Origin: Brachybacterium vulturis
GTDB lineage: Bacteria > Actinomycetota > Actinomycetes > Actinomycetales > Dermabacteraceae
Direction: 5' to 3'
NCBI RefSeq assembly: GCF_002407185.1
Contig: NZ_CP023563.1
Location: 3,348,001-3,412,000 of the forward strand
DNA length: 64,000 nucleotides
The first letter of the stretch is position 1; every line of letters starts with the position of its first letter. Shown piece after piece: positions 45,846 through 54,069 of the stretch. Both the position numbers and the translations under genes were made by a program. Under the pieces are notes generated by a model, which was not told the origin of the DNA, did not search any database, and worked only from the letters and a program-made list of their open reading frames with translations.

Positions 45846-46348
45846 TCCGCCCCTGGCTGCCGCTGCTCGCGAAGCTGGTGATCGGTGTTCTGGCCGCCCT
45901 GATCCTGTATGCCGTCTGCGCCCTGGTCGGCCTGTTCCTGCCCCCGCCCGTCCTGCTCTCCCTCGGGCTGGCCTGCGGCACCCTCTGGTGGATCATCGAC
46001 GAAGGCGCCGACCGCGCCGATCAGCTGCATGCTCCTGCGCTCGATCTCGACGTCGACTACGCCCTGCCCCACGCGGAGGACACCCGGGTGCGTCGCCTCG
46101 AGAACCTCGCCTACGGGGCGCAGCCCAGTCGCCGCATGACCAGCCGCGGGCTCGTCCGGACTCTCGGCGAGATCGCCGATGAACGCGGCCGCGACCCGGA
46201 CGCCCCACCGCTGAGCACCGAGCTGACCCGACTGATCGACACGGCCCGACATCCCGATGCCGAGCAGCACCCTGTCGGCCCCCTGGACAGGCGGGCCCTG
46301 CACCGCTGCCTGAAAGAGCTCGCCCTGCGCGAAGAGAGGGACAGATGA
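45842..46348 (+). CDS. Small membrane-anchored protein of the MoxR operon
   Basis: A 168-residue protein with two close N-terminal hydrophobic segments (residues 7-55) and a charged cytoplasmic C-terminal part (YALPHAEDTRVRRLENLAYGAQ) of unknown family. The ATG overlaps the DUF4129 stop, and its stop overlaps the moxR ATG. The position fits an accessory component of the MoxR/DUF58 system. Function unknown. Confidence 0.8.
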   Translation: MIRPWLPLLAKLVIGVLAALILYAVCALVGLFLPPPVLLSLGLACGTLWWIIDEGADRADQLHAPALDLDVDYALPHAEDTRVRRLENLAYGAQPSRRMTSRGLVRTLGEIADERGRDPDAPPLSTELTRLIDTARHPDAEQHPVGPLDRRALHRCLKELALREERDR

Positions 46349-47352
46349 CCCACACCCCGAGGACCCCCCTGGCTCCGATGACGATCCAGGCCGCCACCGA
46401 GGCGGCCGCAGCGGTGCTCGATGCCGTCGAGACCGCCGTGGTCGGCAAGCGCGAATCCCTCGAGCTCGTGCTCACCGGCATCCTGGCCGGTGGTCACGTG
46501 CTGCTCGAGGACCTCCCGGGGCTGGGCAAGACCCTCGCCGCACGGTCCTTCGCGCAGGCGCTCGGGCTGCCCTTCACCCGCGCCCAGTTCACCCCGGACC
46601 TGCTGCCGGCGGACCTCACCGGCGCGGAGGTGTTCGACCAGCGCACCGGCGAGTTCGTGTTCCGGCCCGGTCCGGTGTTCACCGGACTGCTGCTGGCCGA
46701 CGAGATCAACCGCACCCCGCCGAAGACCCAGTCCGCGCTGCTGGAGGCGATGCAGGAGCGGCAGGTCTCCGTCGAGGGCATCACCCGGAAGCTGCCCGAG
46801 CCCTTCCACGTGCTCGCCACCGCCAACCCGATCGAGCACGAGGGCACCTATCCGCTTCCCGAGGCGCAGCTGGACCGCTTCCTGCTGCGGCTGTCCTTCG
46901 GCTACCCCACCGCCCAGCAGGAATGGGACGTGGTCTCCCGCCGGATCGACCGCCGCCGCGAGGAGCAGACCGTCACCGAGGTGCTCGACGCCGCCGAGCT
47001 GCTCAGGGTGCAGCAGGCCGTCGAGGACGTCCACGTCGAGGACTCCGTGGGCCACTACGCGGTCGAGCTGGTCGCTGCGACCCGCAGCCACCAGCACGCC
47101 CTGGTCGGCGCCTCCCCCCGCGGCACCCTCGCCCTGATCACCTGCGCCCGGGCGCTCGCCGTGATCCGCGGCCGCGCCTACGTGATCCCCGAGGACATCA
47201 AGGCCCTGGCCCACGCGGCTCTGGACCATCGCGTGACGGTCAAGCCCGAGCTGTGGCTGCAGAATGCGACCGGTGCCGGCGTGGTCGAGACGGTCCTGGG
47301 ACAGGTGGCCGTGCCCGCCGCGGTCGATCCGGCCGCCCGGGTCACGGCGTGA
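46345..47352 (+). CDS. MoxR-family AAA+ ATPase
   Basis: A 335-residue MoxR ATPase, thought to act as a chaperone for assembly of protein complexes. Walker A is LEDLPGLGKT (about residues 53-62), Walker B LLLADEINR with the MoxR sequence NRTPPKTQSALLEAMQERQVS, and sensor 1 VLATANPIEHEGTYPLPEAQLDRF. This sequence set is diagnostic. Coupled at both ends (ATGA upstream, GTGA downstream) with the DUF58 partner. Confidence 0.96.
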   Translation: MTHTPRTPLAPMTIQAATEAAAAVLDAVETAVVGKRESLELVLTGILAGGHVLLEDLPGLGKTLAARSFAQALGLPFTRAQFTPDLLPADLTGAEVFDQRTGEFVFRPGPVFTGLLLADEINRTPPKTQSALLEAMQERQVSVEGITRKLPEPFHVLATANPIEHEGTYPLPEAQLDRFLLRLSFGYPTAQQEWDVVSRRIDRRREEQTVTEVLDAAELLRVQQAVEDVHVEDSVGHYAVELVAATRSHQHALVGASPRGTLALITCARALAVIRGRAYVIPEDIKALAHAALDHRVTVKPELWLQNATGAGVVETVLGQVAVPAAVDPAARVTA

Positions 47353-48686
47353 CCTCCGGGTCCCGGCAGCCCACGGGGCTGCGGATCCGGCCGACGGCGG
47401 CCCTGGTGCGGGCCGCGGTGATCGGCGGCGCCTCGCTCGCGCTCTCGCTCGCGCTGGGACGACCGGAGCTCATCCTCGTCGGGATGCCGATGCTGGCCTG
47501 GGCGCTGGTGTCCCTGGCCCGGCGCGTCCTGCGCGGGGAGGAGCTCGCAGTGGTGGATCCGCAGCTGCGCATCAGCCGTCGCAGCATCGAGGAGGGCGGC
47601 ACCGCAGCGGTCGTCGTGCAGACCGCTCCCGGAGTGCTCACCACGGCGAGCCTGCCGATGCCGCCCCATGCCGAACTCGCTCCGCGCCACGGCTCCCTCG
47701 CCGGGGACGGGGAGGTGGCCCTGCGGGTGAGCGCCCAGCGCTGGGGACAGCTCCGGGTGGGTCCGCTGCACGTGCTGGTGGCCGATGCGCTCGGCGCGCG
47801 CCGTGCCCAGCGGACCCTGCCGCCCGCCGAGGTGCAGGTGGTCCCGGCCTCGACCGTGCTGGACGCGCCGGTGGAGGTGCCCACCCCGATCGGGGTGAGC
47901 GGGGCGCACCTGTCCCGGCGTCGCGGTGACGGCACCGCGCTGTCGGAGGTGCGCGCCTTCCGGCCCGGTGACCGCCTGCACCGCATCAACTGGCGCGTCT
48001 CCAGCCGCACCCGCGAGCTGCACACCAACGCGACCTTCACCGAGCAGGACACGGAGGTCCTGATCGTCACCGACACCATCGCGGACGTGGCTCCCGCGCC
48101 GTGGGCGGCGGCCGGGGACCCCACCAGCCTGGACATGACCATCCGCGCCACCGCGGCGATCGCCCGCCACTACCTCACCGCCGGTGACCGGGTCTCGGTG
48201 TTCGACATCGGTCACCTGATCGGTCCGGTCCCGCCCGGCTCCGGACCGCGCCAGCTGCGCGTGCTCACCGCCGCCCTGTCACGGGCCGGCCGGGACGACA
48301 GCGCCCTGCGCCCGGTGCGGCGGCTGCGCTCGGTGCGGCCGGGGACCCTCGCCGTGGTGTGCACGCCGCTGCTCAGCCGGGATGCGATCGCCCAGATCGG
48401 GGTGCTGGTCGCCCATGGGGCCGATGTGATCGTGGTGGACACCCTGCCGCCGAGCATCGGCGACGTGTCCGTGCTGCGCGGCAGGCCGCTGCCGGTCGAC
48501 GGGAAGGTCTCCCCCCGGTTCTGGCCCGAGGCCTGGGCGATGCGGCGCCTGCTGCGCGAACGGACCGTGCGGGAGCTGAGGGAGGCGGGGGTGCCGATCA
48601 CCGTCTGGGAGGGGCCCTCGTCCCTCGCCCCGGTGCTGCTGTCGCTCTCGGCCGCCCGCTCGGCGCCGCGCAGGAGGAGGTCCTGA
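47349..48686 (+). CDS. DUF58 domain protein
   Basis: A 445-residue protein with two membrane segments near the N-terminus (about residues 16-55), a beta-rich middle part and the DUF58 core FRPGDRLHRINWRVSSRTRELHTN at about residues 200-223, followed by a von Willebrand-A-like domain (TEVLIVTDT). DUF58 proteins are standard partners of MoxR ATPases. The GTG start overlaps the moxR stop (GTGA). Confidence 0.93.
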   Translation: MTSGSRQPTGLRIRPTAALVRAAVIGGASLALSLALGRPELILVGMPMLAWALVSLARRVLRGEELAVVDPQLRISRRSIEEGGTAAVVVQTAPGVLTTASLPMPPHAELAPRHGSLAGDGEVALRVSAQRWGQLRVGPLHVLVADALGARRAQRTLPPAEVQVVPASTVLDAPVEVPTPIGVSGAHLSRRRGDGTALSEVRAFRPGDRLHRINWRVSSRTRELHTNATFTEQDTEVLIVTDTIADVAPAPWAAAGDPTSLDMTIRATAAIARHYLTAGDRVSVFDIGHLIGPVPPGSGPRQLRVLTAALSRAGRDDSALRPVRRLRSVRPGTLAVVCTPLLSRDAIAQIGVLVAHGADVIVVDTLPPSIGDVSVLRGRPLPVDGKVSPRFWPEAWAMRRLLRERTVRELREAGVPITVWEGPSSLAPVLLSLSAARSAPRRRRS

Positions 48687-49237
48687 TGCGCCCGCGGCAG
48701 CTCATCGATCCGCTCGCGGAGCGCCTGCTCGTGCTGCGGACGGTGAGCGGGACGCAATGGCTGCTGCGGGGGCTCGGCGCCGGAGCCACGTTCCTCGCGC
48801 TGGTGGCCGCCCTCGGTGGGTTCGGGCTCCTCGCACATGTCGGCGCGGCGCTGCTCACCGCCACCGTCGCCGCGGGACTGCTGGTGCAGTGCCGCAATCC
48901 CGACAGCGACGTGGGCCTGCTGGCACCCAGCGCGATCCTGCTGAGCCTGCTCGGTCAGGACGAGCTGTCGTTCCTGCGCGCCGCCGGGGTCGGAATCGCG
49001 CTGCTGAGCGCGCACTGCGCCTTCGCGCTGTCGGCGACCCTGCCCGTGCACGGGGTCCTCGCCGCCTCCGCCTGGCGCCTGACGCTGCGCGCGCTGCTGC
49101 CCGTGCTGGTGCTGAGCCTGCTGGGCGGTCTCCTCGTCCTCGTGCTGTCCCCGCTGGTCCTGGGGCCATGGATGCTCGTCCTCGGCACCGTCGCCCTCAT
49201 CATCCTGTCCCTGATCCTGCTGCCGCGCTCCCGCTGA
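48686..49237 (+). CDS. Membrane protein at the end of the MoxR operon
   Basis: A 183-residue very hydrophobic protein with five or six segments and no recognised motif. AGGAGGAGG lies just upstream and TGATG overlaps the DUF58 stop, so it belongs to the operon. Possible role as the membrane base of the system is inference only. Confidence 0.75.
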   Translation: MRPRQLIDPLAERLLVLRTVSGTQWLLRGLGAGATFLALVAALGGFGLLAHVGAALLTATVAAGLLVQCRNPDSDVGLLAPSAILLSLLGQDELSFLRAAGVGIALLSAHCAFALSATLPVHGVLAASAWRLTLRALLPVLVLSLLGGLLVLVLSPLVLGPWMLVLGTVALIILSLILLPRSR

Positions 49238-49404
49238 GACCGCGCCACGGCCGGCCCTTCCGCTCCCGAGGTGACGGGACCGGGAGGCGTCCTGGGACGC
49301 CGGCGGGCCCAGTGCGCTCCGGCGCCTCGCGCCTGCGAGCCCTCCCCCGCTCAGGATCCGGTCAGAGCCGGGAATCGCGCCTCTGCCTTGCCGAGCGGCA
49401 GGTC

Positions 49405-49440
49405 GGGCCCGCCCCGAGGCGTCCGGCCCGGGGCGGGCCC
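49405..49440 (+). terminator. Terminator of the MoxR operon
   Basis: GGGCCCGCCCCG and CGGGGCGGGCCC form a perfect 12-bp stem around a 12-nt loop, before the next promoter at 49473. The 235 bp between the operon end and that promoter otherwise show nothing. Confidence 0.7.
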
Positions 49441-49472
49441 CCGTCGCCGCGCGACATTTCCGCCGGGACCTC

Positions 49473-49526
49473 TTGACGACCGCAGTGATCTCGGCTACTT
49501 TTCATGTAGTGGAAATCTTCTTCCAC
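49473..49526 (+). promoter_or_regulatory. Promoter/operator A (bcp operon)
   Basis: TTGACG (49473-49478), 17-bp spacer, TACTTT (49496-49501). The operator GTGGAAATCTTCTTCCAC (49509-49526) starts at the predicted transcription start. It is a dyad with 6-bp arms and matches IclR-family boxes (GGAA-N6-TTCC). The same layout occurs at 50296, 57807 and 63392. Confidence 0.8.
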
Positions 49527-49584
49527 CAGATGGATCCGAACCGCAGCTCGCGCTCCACTCGCGACCGACACCCGGAGGCACGCC

Positions 49585-49755
49585 ATGACCACCTCGCCGA
49601 CGCTCACGACCTCGGTCCACAGCGCGCTCATCACCTGCGATCCGGACTTCGTCCTGTCCGACCGGCCCCGCCGGTACCGGCTCCCGATGTGGCTCATGCT
49701 GGCGGTCGCGGTGACGACTGCCTGCGCCACCGCCGCCGCCTCCCGCCACGCCTGA
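49585..49755 (+). CDS. Small membrane peptide, 56 aa, unknown
   Basis: A 56-codon frame beginning MTTSPTLTTSVHSALITC, with one hydrophobic segment (LPMWLMLAVAVTTACATAAA, about residues 34-53) close to the C-terminus. CGGAGG precedes the ATG by 6 nt. It is the first gene after promoter/operator A and ends 15 bp before bcp, so it is part of the urate regulon. Two cysteines (18 and 47) are present. It might be a small membrane factor or just a leader cistron. No known family. Confidence 0.7.
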   Translation: MTTSPTLTTSVHSALITCDPDFVLSDRPRRYRLPMWLMLAVAVTTACATAAASRHA

Positions 49756-49770
49756 CAAAGGAGAGAACCC

Positions 49771-50238
49771 ATGACCCACCGCCTCAGCCCCGGGGACAGC
49801 GCCCCCGACTTCACCCTCACCGACGCCCGCGGGGAGCAGGTCTCCCTGGCGGACCTCCGCGGCCAGCGCTCCGTCGTGTACTTCTACCCGAAGGCCTTCA
49901 CCCCCGGCTGCACCACCGAGGCCTGCGACTTCCGGGACAACGAGACCCGCTTCGCCGAGCGCGGCTACCGCATCCTGGGAATCTCCGCCGACTCCCCGGA
50001 GACCCTCCAGGACTTCGCGCGCGAGCACGACCTCGCCTTCCCGCTCCTGTCGGACCCCGGCTCCCGGGCCGCGCAGGCCTGGGGAGCCTGGGGCGAGCGG
50101 ACGATCAACGGGGAGACGAGCGTCGGCCCGGTCCGCACCACGATCATCCTGGAGGATGACGGGACGGTGCTCAGCGCCGACTACGGTGTGGCGGTCCCGG
50201 ACCACGTCGTGAACCTCATCGGGGCCCTCGACTCCTGA
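49771..50238 (+). CDS. bcp: Thioredoxin-dependent peroxiredoxin (BCP type)
   Basis: A 155-residue atypical 2-Cys/1-Cys peroxiredoxin that reduces H2O2 and organic peroxides in the cytosol. The active loop TPGCTTEAC gives the peroxidatic Cys47 and the likely resolving Cys52, the classical BCP pattern; FYPKAFTPG precedes it. GGAGA lies 7 nt upstream. Sharing the operator type of the uricase operon makes sense because urate oxidase releases H2O2. Confidence 0.95.
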   Translation: MTHRLSPGDSAPDFTLTDARGEQVSLADLRGQRSVVYFYPKAFTPGCTTEACDFRDNETRFAERGYRILGISADSPETLQDFAREHDLAFPLLSDPGSRAAQAWGAWGERTINGETSVGPVRTTIILEDDGTVLSADYGVAVPDHVVNLIGALDS

Positions 50239-50295
50239 GCCGGCCGGCCCGGGCATGCCGCGGCCGCCGCCTCGCGACGCACCGCGCCGGCACGC

Positions 50296-50349
50296 TTGAC
50301 AGGCCGGAAGCGCTCCGCTTGAATATCCATAACGAAAACAACTTTCCAC
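50296..50349 (+). promoter_or_regulatory. Promoter/operator B (uraD-uraH-uricase operon)
   Basis: TTGACA (50296-50301), 17 bp, TTGAAT (50319-50324), then operator ACGAAAACAACTTTCCAC (50332-50349), in which the left GGAA is degenerate. TTCCAC begins 20 bp after the -10, as at site A and site C. A second dyad, AACTTTCC/GGAAAGTT (50340-50368), overlaps. Confidence 0.75.
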
Positions 50350-50469
50350 GTAGCGGAAACGGAAAGTTCGATCAGCACTCCAACGTCGGATCCTGATCTC
50401 CACCCGCCGCCCCTGACGACTCCGCACGGAGCCCCCGTCACCGGGCCCGTCACCACGAGGAAGTGGGAG

Positions 50470-50967
50470 ATGAACATCGACGAGTTCAACGCACTCGAAC
50501 CGGAGGCCGCGGCCGCCGTCCTCCGCCCCGCGCTCGACATCCCCCGATGGAGCGACGAGATCATCGCCGCCCGTCCCTTCGGGACCGTCGAGGAGCTGCT
50601 GGAGGCATCACGCACCGCCGCCGAACCGCTGACCGAGACGGAGATCGAGCAGGCGCTCGCCCACCATCCCCGCATCGGCGACCGCGCCGAGGGGACGAGC
50701 GCCGAGGCCGGGCTCTCCCGGTCCGAGCAGAGTGCCATCGATCCCGACGATGCCGAGCTGCAGCGAGAGCTGCGAGAGCGGAACATCGCCTACGAAGAGC
50801 GCTTCGGCCGGGTCTTCCTGATCCGTGCAGCCGGCAGGAGCCCCGCACAGATCCTCGACGCGCTCGAGGAGCGGATGCGCCACCAGCCGGAGCACGAGCT
50901 CCAGGTCGTCGCCGAGCAGCTCCGCCAGATCGCCACCCTCCGACTCGAAGGACTCCTCACCGCATGA
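50470..50967 (+). CDS. uraD: OHCU decarboxylase
   Basis: Decarboxylates 2-oxo-4-hydroxy-4-carboxy-5-ureidoimidazoline to (S)-allantoin, the third step of urate breakdown. The 165-residue length fits the family, and the catalytic motif HHPRIGDRAEG at about residues 65-75 includes the essential His. A GGAAGTGGGAG ribosome site precedes the ATG. First gene of the operon; its stop overlaps the uraH start (ATGA). Confidence 0.94.
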   Translation: MNIDEFNALEPEAAAAVLRPALDIPRWSDEIIAARPFGTVEELLEASRTAAEPLTETEIEQALAHHPRIGDRAEGTSAEAGLSRSEQSAIDPDDAELQRELRERNIAYEERFGRVFLIRAAGRSPAQILDALEERMRHQPEHELQVVAEQLRQIATLRLEGLLTA

Positions 50968-51290
50968 GCCACCTGACCGCACACGTCCTGGACACGATGA
51001 CCGGCACCCCCGCGACCGGCATCCTCCTGCACCTCGACACCGCCGCCGGCGAGCGCATCGCCTCGGCGACCACCGATGCCGACGGTCGCGCCCGTGAGCT
51101 CGGCCCCGCGGTGCTGGATCCGGGCGAGTACCGCATCACGTTCCGGACCGGGGAGTACTTCGCCGCCCGCGGGCAGGAGACGTTCTTCCCCCGCGTCACC
51201 GTCGACTTCACGGTCGCGCCGGACCAGGACCACTACCACGTCCCGCTCCTGCTGAGCCCCTTCGCCTTCTCCACCTACCGGGGCAGCTGA
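50964..51290 (+). CDS. uraH: 5-Hydroxyisourate hydrolase (transthyretin-like)
   Basis: Hydrolyses 5-hydroxyisourate, the product of urate oxidase, to OHCU. The 108-residue protein starts LTAHVLDTMTGTPATG and ends FSTYRGS; the C-terminal YRGS tetrapeptide is the hallmark of the enzyme as opposed to transthyretin. His6 of the N-terminal motif is the expected catalytic residue. Coupled to uraD by ATGA. Confidence 0.95.
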   Translation: MSHLTAHVLDTMTGTPATGILLHLDTAAGERIASATTDADGRARELGPAVLDPGEYRITFRTGEYFAARGQETFFPRVTVDFTVAPDQDHYHVPLLLSPFAFSTYRGS

Positions 51291-51354
51291 CCCCCGCACC
51301 CGCAGGGGCCGCTCCCTCTTCCGCAGACACCATCACCATCGAAGGAGAAATCAC

Positions 51355-52281
51355 ATGACTGACACGATCCAGGATCGCACCACGGATGATCCCGAGACCG
51401 CCAAGATCGTCCTCGGCCCCACCCAGTACGGCAAGGCCGAGAACCACGTCGTCCGCATCGCCCGGGACACCGACCGCCACGAGATCCGGGACGTCACCGT
51501 CTCCTCGCAGCTGCGCGGCGACCTCGAGGCCATGCACACCGAGGGCGACAACGCCCACTGCATCCCGACCGACACCCAGAAGAACACGGTCTTCGCCTTC
51601 GCCCAGACCGAGGGGGTCAAGTCCCCCGAGCAGCTCCTGCTCGCCCTGTCGGATCACTTCACCTCCGAGTTCGAGTGGATCTCCGGTGGCCGCTGGGCCG
51701 CCGAGGAGCACGCCTGGGAGCGGATCAACGACCATGACCACTGCTTCGTCGAGTCCAAGCAGGAGAAGCGCACCGCGGTGCTGGTCACCGACGGCGAGAA
51801 GCGCACCGTCATCTCCGGCTTCTACGGCCTCACGGTCCTGAAGTCCACGCAGTCCGGGTTCACGGGGTACCCGAAGGATCGCTTCACCACCCTGAAGGAG
51901 ACCGAGGACCGCGTGATGTCCACGGACATCGCGACCCGGTGGCGCTACAACAGCACCGATGTCGACTACGACGCCATCTACCGCAGCGTGAAGCAGATCA
52001 TGCTCGAGAAGTTCACCGACCACTACTCGCGTGCGCTCCAGGAGACCCTCCACCACATGGGCAAGGCCGTGCTCTCGGCCCACCCGGAGATCGACGAGAT
52101 CAAGTTCTCCTGCCCCAACAAGCACCACTTCGTCTACGACCTGAGCTTCGCCGGCATCGAGAACAACCTCGAGACGCACTACGCGGCAGATCGTCCCTTC
52201 GGCCTCATCGAGGCCACCATCCAGCGCAAGGGTGCGCCGACCGCCGAGGACGCCTGGATGGGGATCAGCGGCTTCTGCTGA
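51355..52281 (+). CDS. Urate oxidase (uricase)
   Basis: Cofactor-free oxidase that converts urate and O2 to 5-hydroxyisourate and H2O2. The 308 residues carry QYGKAENHVVRIARDTDRHEIRDV at the N-terminus (catalytic Lys), NAHCIPTDTQKNTVFAFAQ (catalytic Thr) and the C-terminal half with the second tunnel-fold domain (HPEIDEIKFSCPNKHHF). GGAG precedes the ATG. Upstream uraH and uraD complete the route to allantoin. Confidence 0.95.
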   Translation: MTDTIQDRTTDDPETAKIVLGPTQYGKAENHVVRIARDTDRHEIRDVTVSSQLRGDLEAMHTEGDNAHCIPTDTQKNTVFAFAQTEGVKSPEQLLLALSDHFTSEFEWISGGRWAAEEHAWERINDHDHCFVESKQEKRTAVLVTDGEKRTVISGFYGLTVLKSTQSGFTGYPKDRFTTLKETEDRVMSTDIATRWRYNSTDVDYDAIYRSVKQIMLEKFTDHYSRALQETLHHMGKAVLSAHPEIDEIKFSCPNKHHFVYDLSFAGIENNLETHYAADRPFGLIEATIQRKGAPTAEDAWMGISGFC

Positions 52282-52295
52282 ACCCTCCCCTGCAG

Positions 52296-52325
52296 CCGGG
52301 GCCCGCCGCGCAGTGCGGGCCCCGG
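52296..52325 (+). terminator. Intercistronic hairpin, uricase to permease
   Basis: CCGGGGCCCGC and GCGGGCCCCGG form a perfect 11-bp stem with an 8-nt loop, 15 bp after the uricase stop and 31 bp before the permease start. Partial terminator or mRNA stabiliser. Confidence 0.6.
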
Positions 52326-52356
52326 ACTGTCTCCCCCCTTACAAAGGAGTAAGAGC

Positions 52357-53976
52357 ATGAGCGTCACCACAGAGGCCACGAGGTCCTCAGTACGCCCCGA
52401 GGACGAGAACCTCGGGATCAAGAAGAGTTTCGGCTACGGCCTGCAGCACGTCCTGACCATGTACGGCGGGATCATCGCCCCACCGCTGATCATCGGCGGT
52501 GCTGCCGGGGTGTCGACGGATCAGCAGGCCGTCCTGATCGCCTGCTGCCTGTTCATCGGCGGGCTGGCGACGATCCTGCAGTCCTTCGGGATCCGCTTCT
52601 TCGGCTCGCAGCTGCCCCTGGTCCAGGGGACCTCCTTCGCGAGCGTCGCCACCATGACCGCCATCGTCAGCGGCCCCGGCGGCATCCAGGCCGTGTTCGG
52701 CGCGGTCATGGCCTCTGCCGCCATCGGCTTCCTCATCGCCCCGTTCTTCTCCCGGATCGTCCGGTTCTTCCCGCCGGTCGTGACCGGTGTCGTGATCGCC
52801 GCCATCGGCCTGTCGCTCTTCCCGGTCGCGGGCGGATGGATCATGGGCAACAACTCCGAGGCCCCGGAGTACGCCTCCCTGGGCAACATCGGCCTCGGGT
52901 TCGCCACGCTGCTGATCATCCTGCTGCTGTCCAAGCTGGGCAACGCCGCGATCTCCCGGCTCTCGATCCTGCTGGGCATCGTGCTGGGCACGGCACTGGG
53001 CGCCCTCACCGGTCAGGCGGACTTCAGCAAGATCCTGGACGGCCCGTACTTCGAGCTGCCCCGTCCGTTCGCGTTCGGGCCGCCCGTCTTCGAGATCGCC
53101 TCCATCGTCTCGATGACGATCGTCGTGCTCGTGATCCTCACCGAGACCACCGCGGACATCATCGCCGTGGGCGAGATCGTGGACACCGAGGTGGACAGCA
53201 AGCGCATCGCCAACGGACTGCGCGCGGACATGGCCGCCTCGTTCGTCTCCCCCGTGTTCAACAGCTTCACCCAGAGCGCCTTCGCCCAGAACGTCGGCCT
53301 GGTCGCGATCACCGGAGTCACCAGCCGCTTCGTGGTCACCGCCGGTGGCGGGATCCTCGTCATCCTCGGTCTGCTCCCCGTCCTCGGGCGGCTCGTCGCC
53401 GCCATCCCCTCGCCCGTCCTCGGCGGCGCCGGGATCGTGCTGTTCGGCACCGTGGCCGTCTCGGGCATCCGCACGCTGGGGAAGGTGAACTACCAGGGCA
53501 CCTCGAACATGATCATCGTCGCCGCGTCCCTCGGCGCCGGCATGCTCCCGGTCGTCAAGCCGGACATCTACGATGCCTTCCCGTCCTGGTTCCAGACCAT
53601 CTTCCACTCCGGCATCAGCTCCGCCGCCGTCGTCGCGGTCCTGCTGAACCTGCTGTTCAACGAGCTGAAGGCAGGCAATCCGCCCGCCGGTGAAGGATCG
53701 GTCTTCGCCCGCGCTCCCATCCGCGGCGTCTCCTACGAGTCGCTCGAGCACCTGAACCGCCAGCTCAAGGAGGGCGACTACGTCTCCGGCGGCAAGCTCG
53801 TGGACTGCAACGGCCAGGAGGTCCCGGTCATCACCGCGGAGGGCGAGATCGTCGATGTCCCCATCTGCGAGGTCGACCTGGAGACCGAGGAGCCGCTCGA
53901 GCCGCTCCCGGTCGAGAACGCTCCGGCCTCGTCCCCGTCCTCTCCCCCGAGCAGCACCCGCTCCTCGAACCACTGA
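52357..53976 (+). CDS. Nucleobase:cation symporter-2 (xanthine/uracil/urate permease)
   Basis: A 539-residue NCS2-family carrier with about 14 membrane segments. The family motif appears as FGYGLQHVLTMYGG near the N-terminus, and a conserved acidic residue in LTETTADIIAVGEIV (about residue 265) plus NSFTQSAFAQNVGLVAITG (about 305) match the xanthine/urate branch rather than uracil. The C-terminal 100 residues form a soluble tail. Located after uricase, it most likely imports urate or xanthine. AAAGGAG precedes the ATG. Confidence 0.92.
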   Translation: MSVTTEATRSSVRPEDENLGIKKSFGYGLQHVLTMYGGIIAPPLIIGGAAGVSTDQQAVLIACCLFIGGLATILQSFGIRFFGSQLPLVQGTSFASVATMTAIVSGPGGIQAVFGAVMASAAIGFLIAPFFSRIVRFFPPVVTGVVIAAIGLSLFPVAGGWIMGNNSEAPEYASLGNIGLGFATLLIILLLSKLGNAAISRLSILLGIVLGTALGALTGQADFSKILDGPYFELPRPFAFGPPVFEIASIVSMTIVVLVILTETTADIIAVGEIVDTEVDSKRIANGLRADMAASFVSPVFNSFTQSAFAQNVGLVAITGVTSRFVVTAGGGILVILGLLPVLGRLVAAIPSPVLGGAGIVLFGTVAVSGIRTLGKVNYQGTSNMIIVAASLGAGMLPVVKPDIYDAFPSWFQTIFHSGISSAAVVAVLLNLLFNELKAGNPPAGEGSVFARAPIRGVSYESLEHLNRQLKEGDYVSGGKLVDCNGQEVPVITAEGEIVDVPICEVDLETEEPLEPLPVENAPASSPSSPPSSTRSSNH

Positions 53977-53986
53977 CTCCTCCCCG

Positions 53987-54022
53987 TGCGGGGCCCGCCG
54001 GCAGCAGCCGACGGGCCCCGCA
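53987..54022 (+). terminator. Intercistronic hairpin, permease to aceE
   Basis: TGCGGGGCCCG and CGGGCCCCGCA form a perfect 11-bp stem. It lies just after the permease stop and before aceE; no T-run follows, so some read-through into aceE is plausible. Confidence 0.6.
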
Positions 54023-54069
54023 TCACGACTCCCCCGGCGGCGCCCCGCGGCGCCATGAAAGGACTCCGC

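Noticed and set aside
46923..47348. 142-codon N-terminal extension of the DUF58 protein
   Set aside because: It is the +1-frame shadow of moxR; GTG 47349 overlaps the moxR stop in the pattern of this operon.
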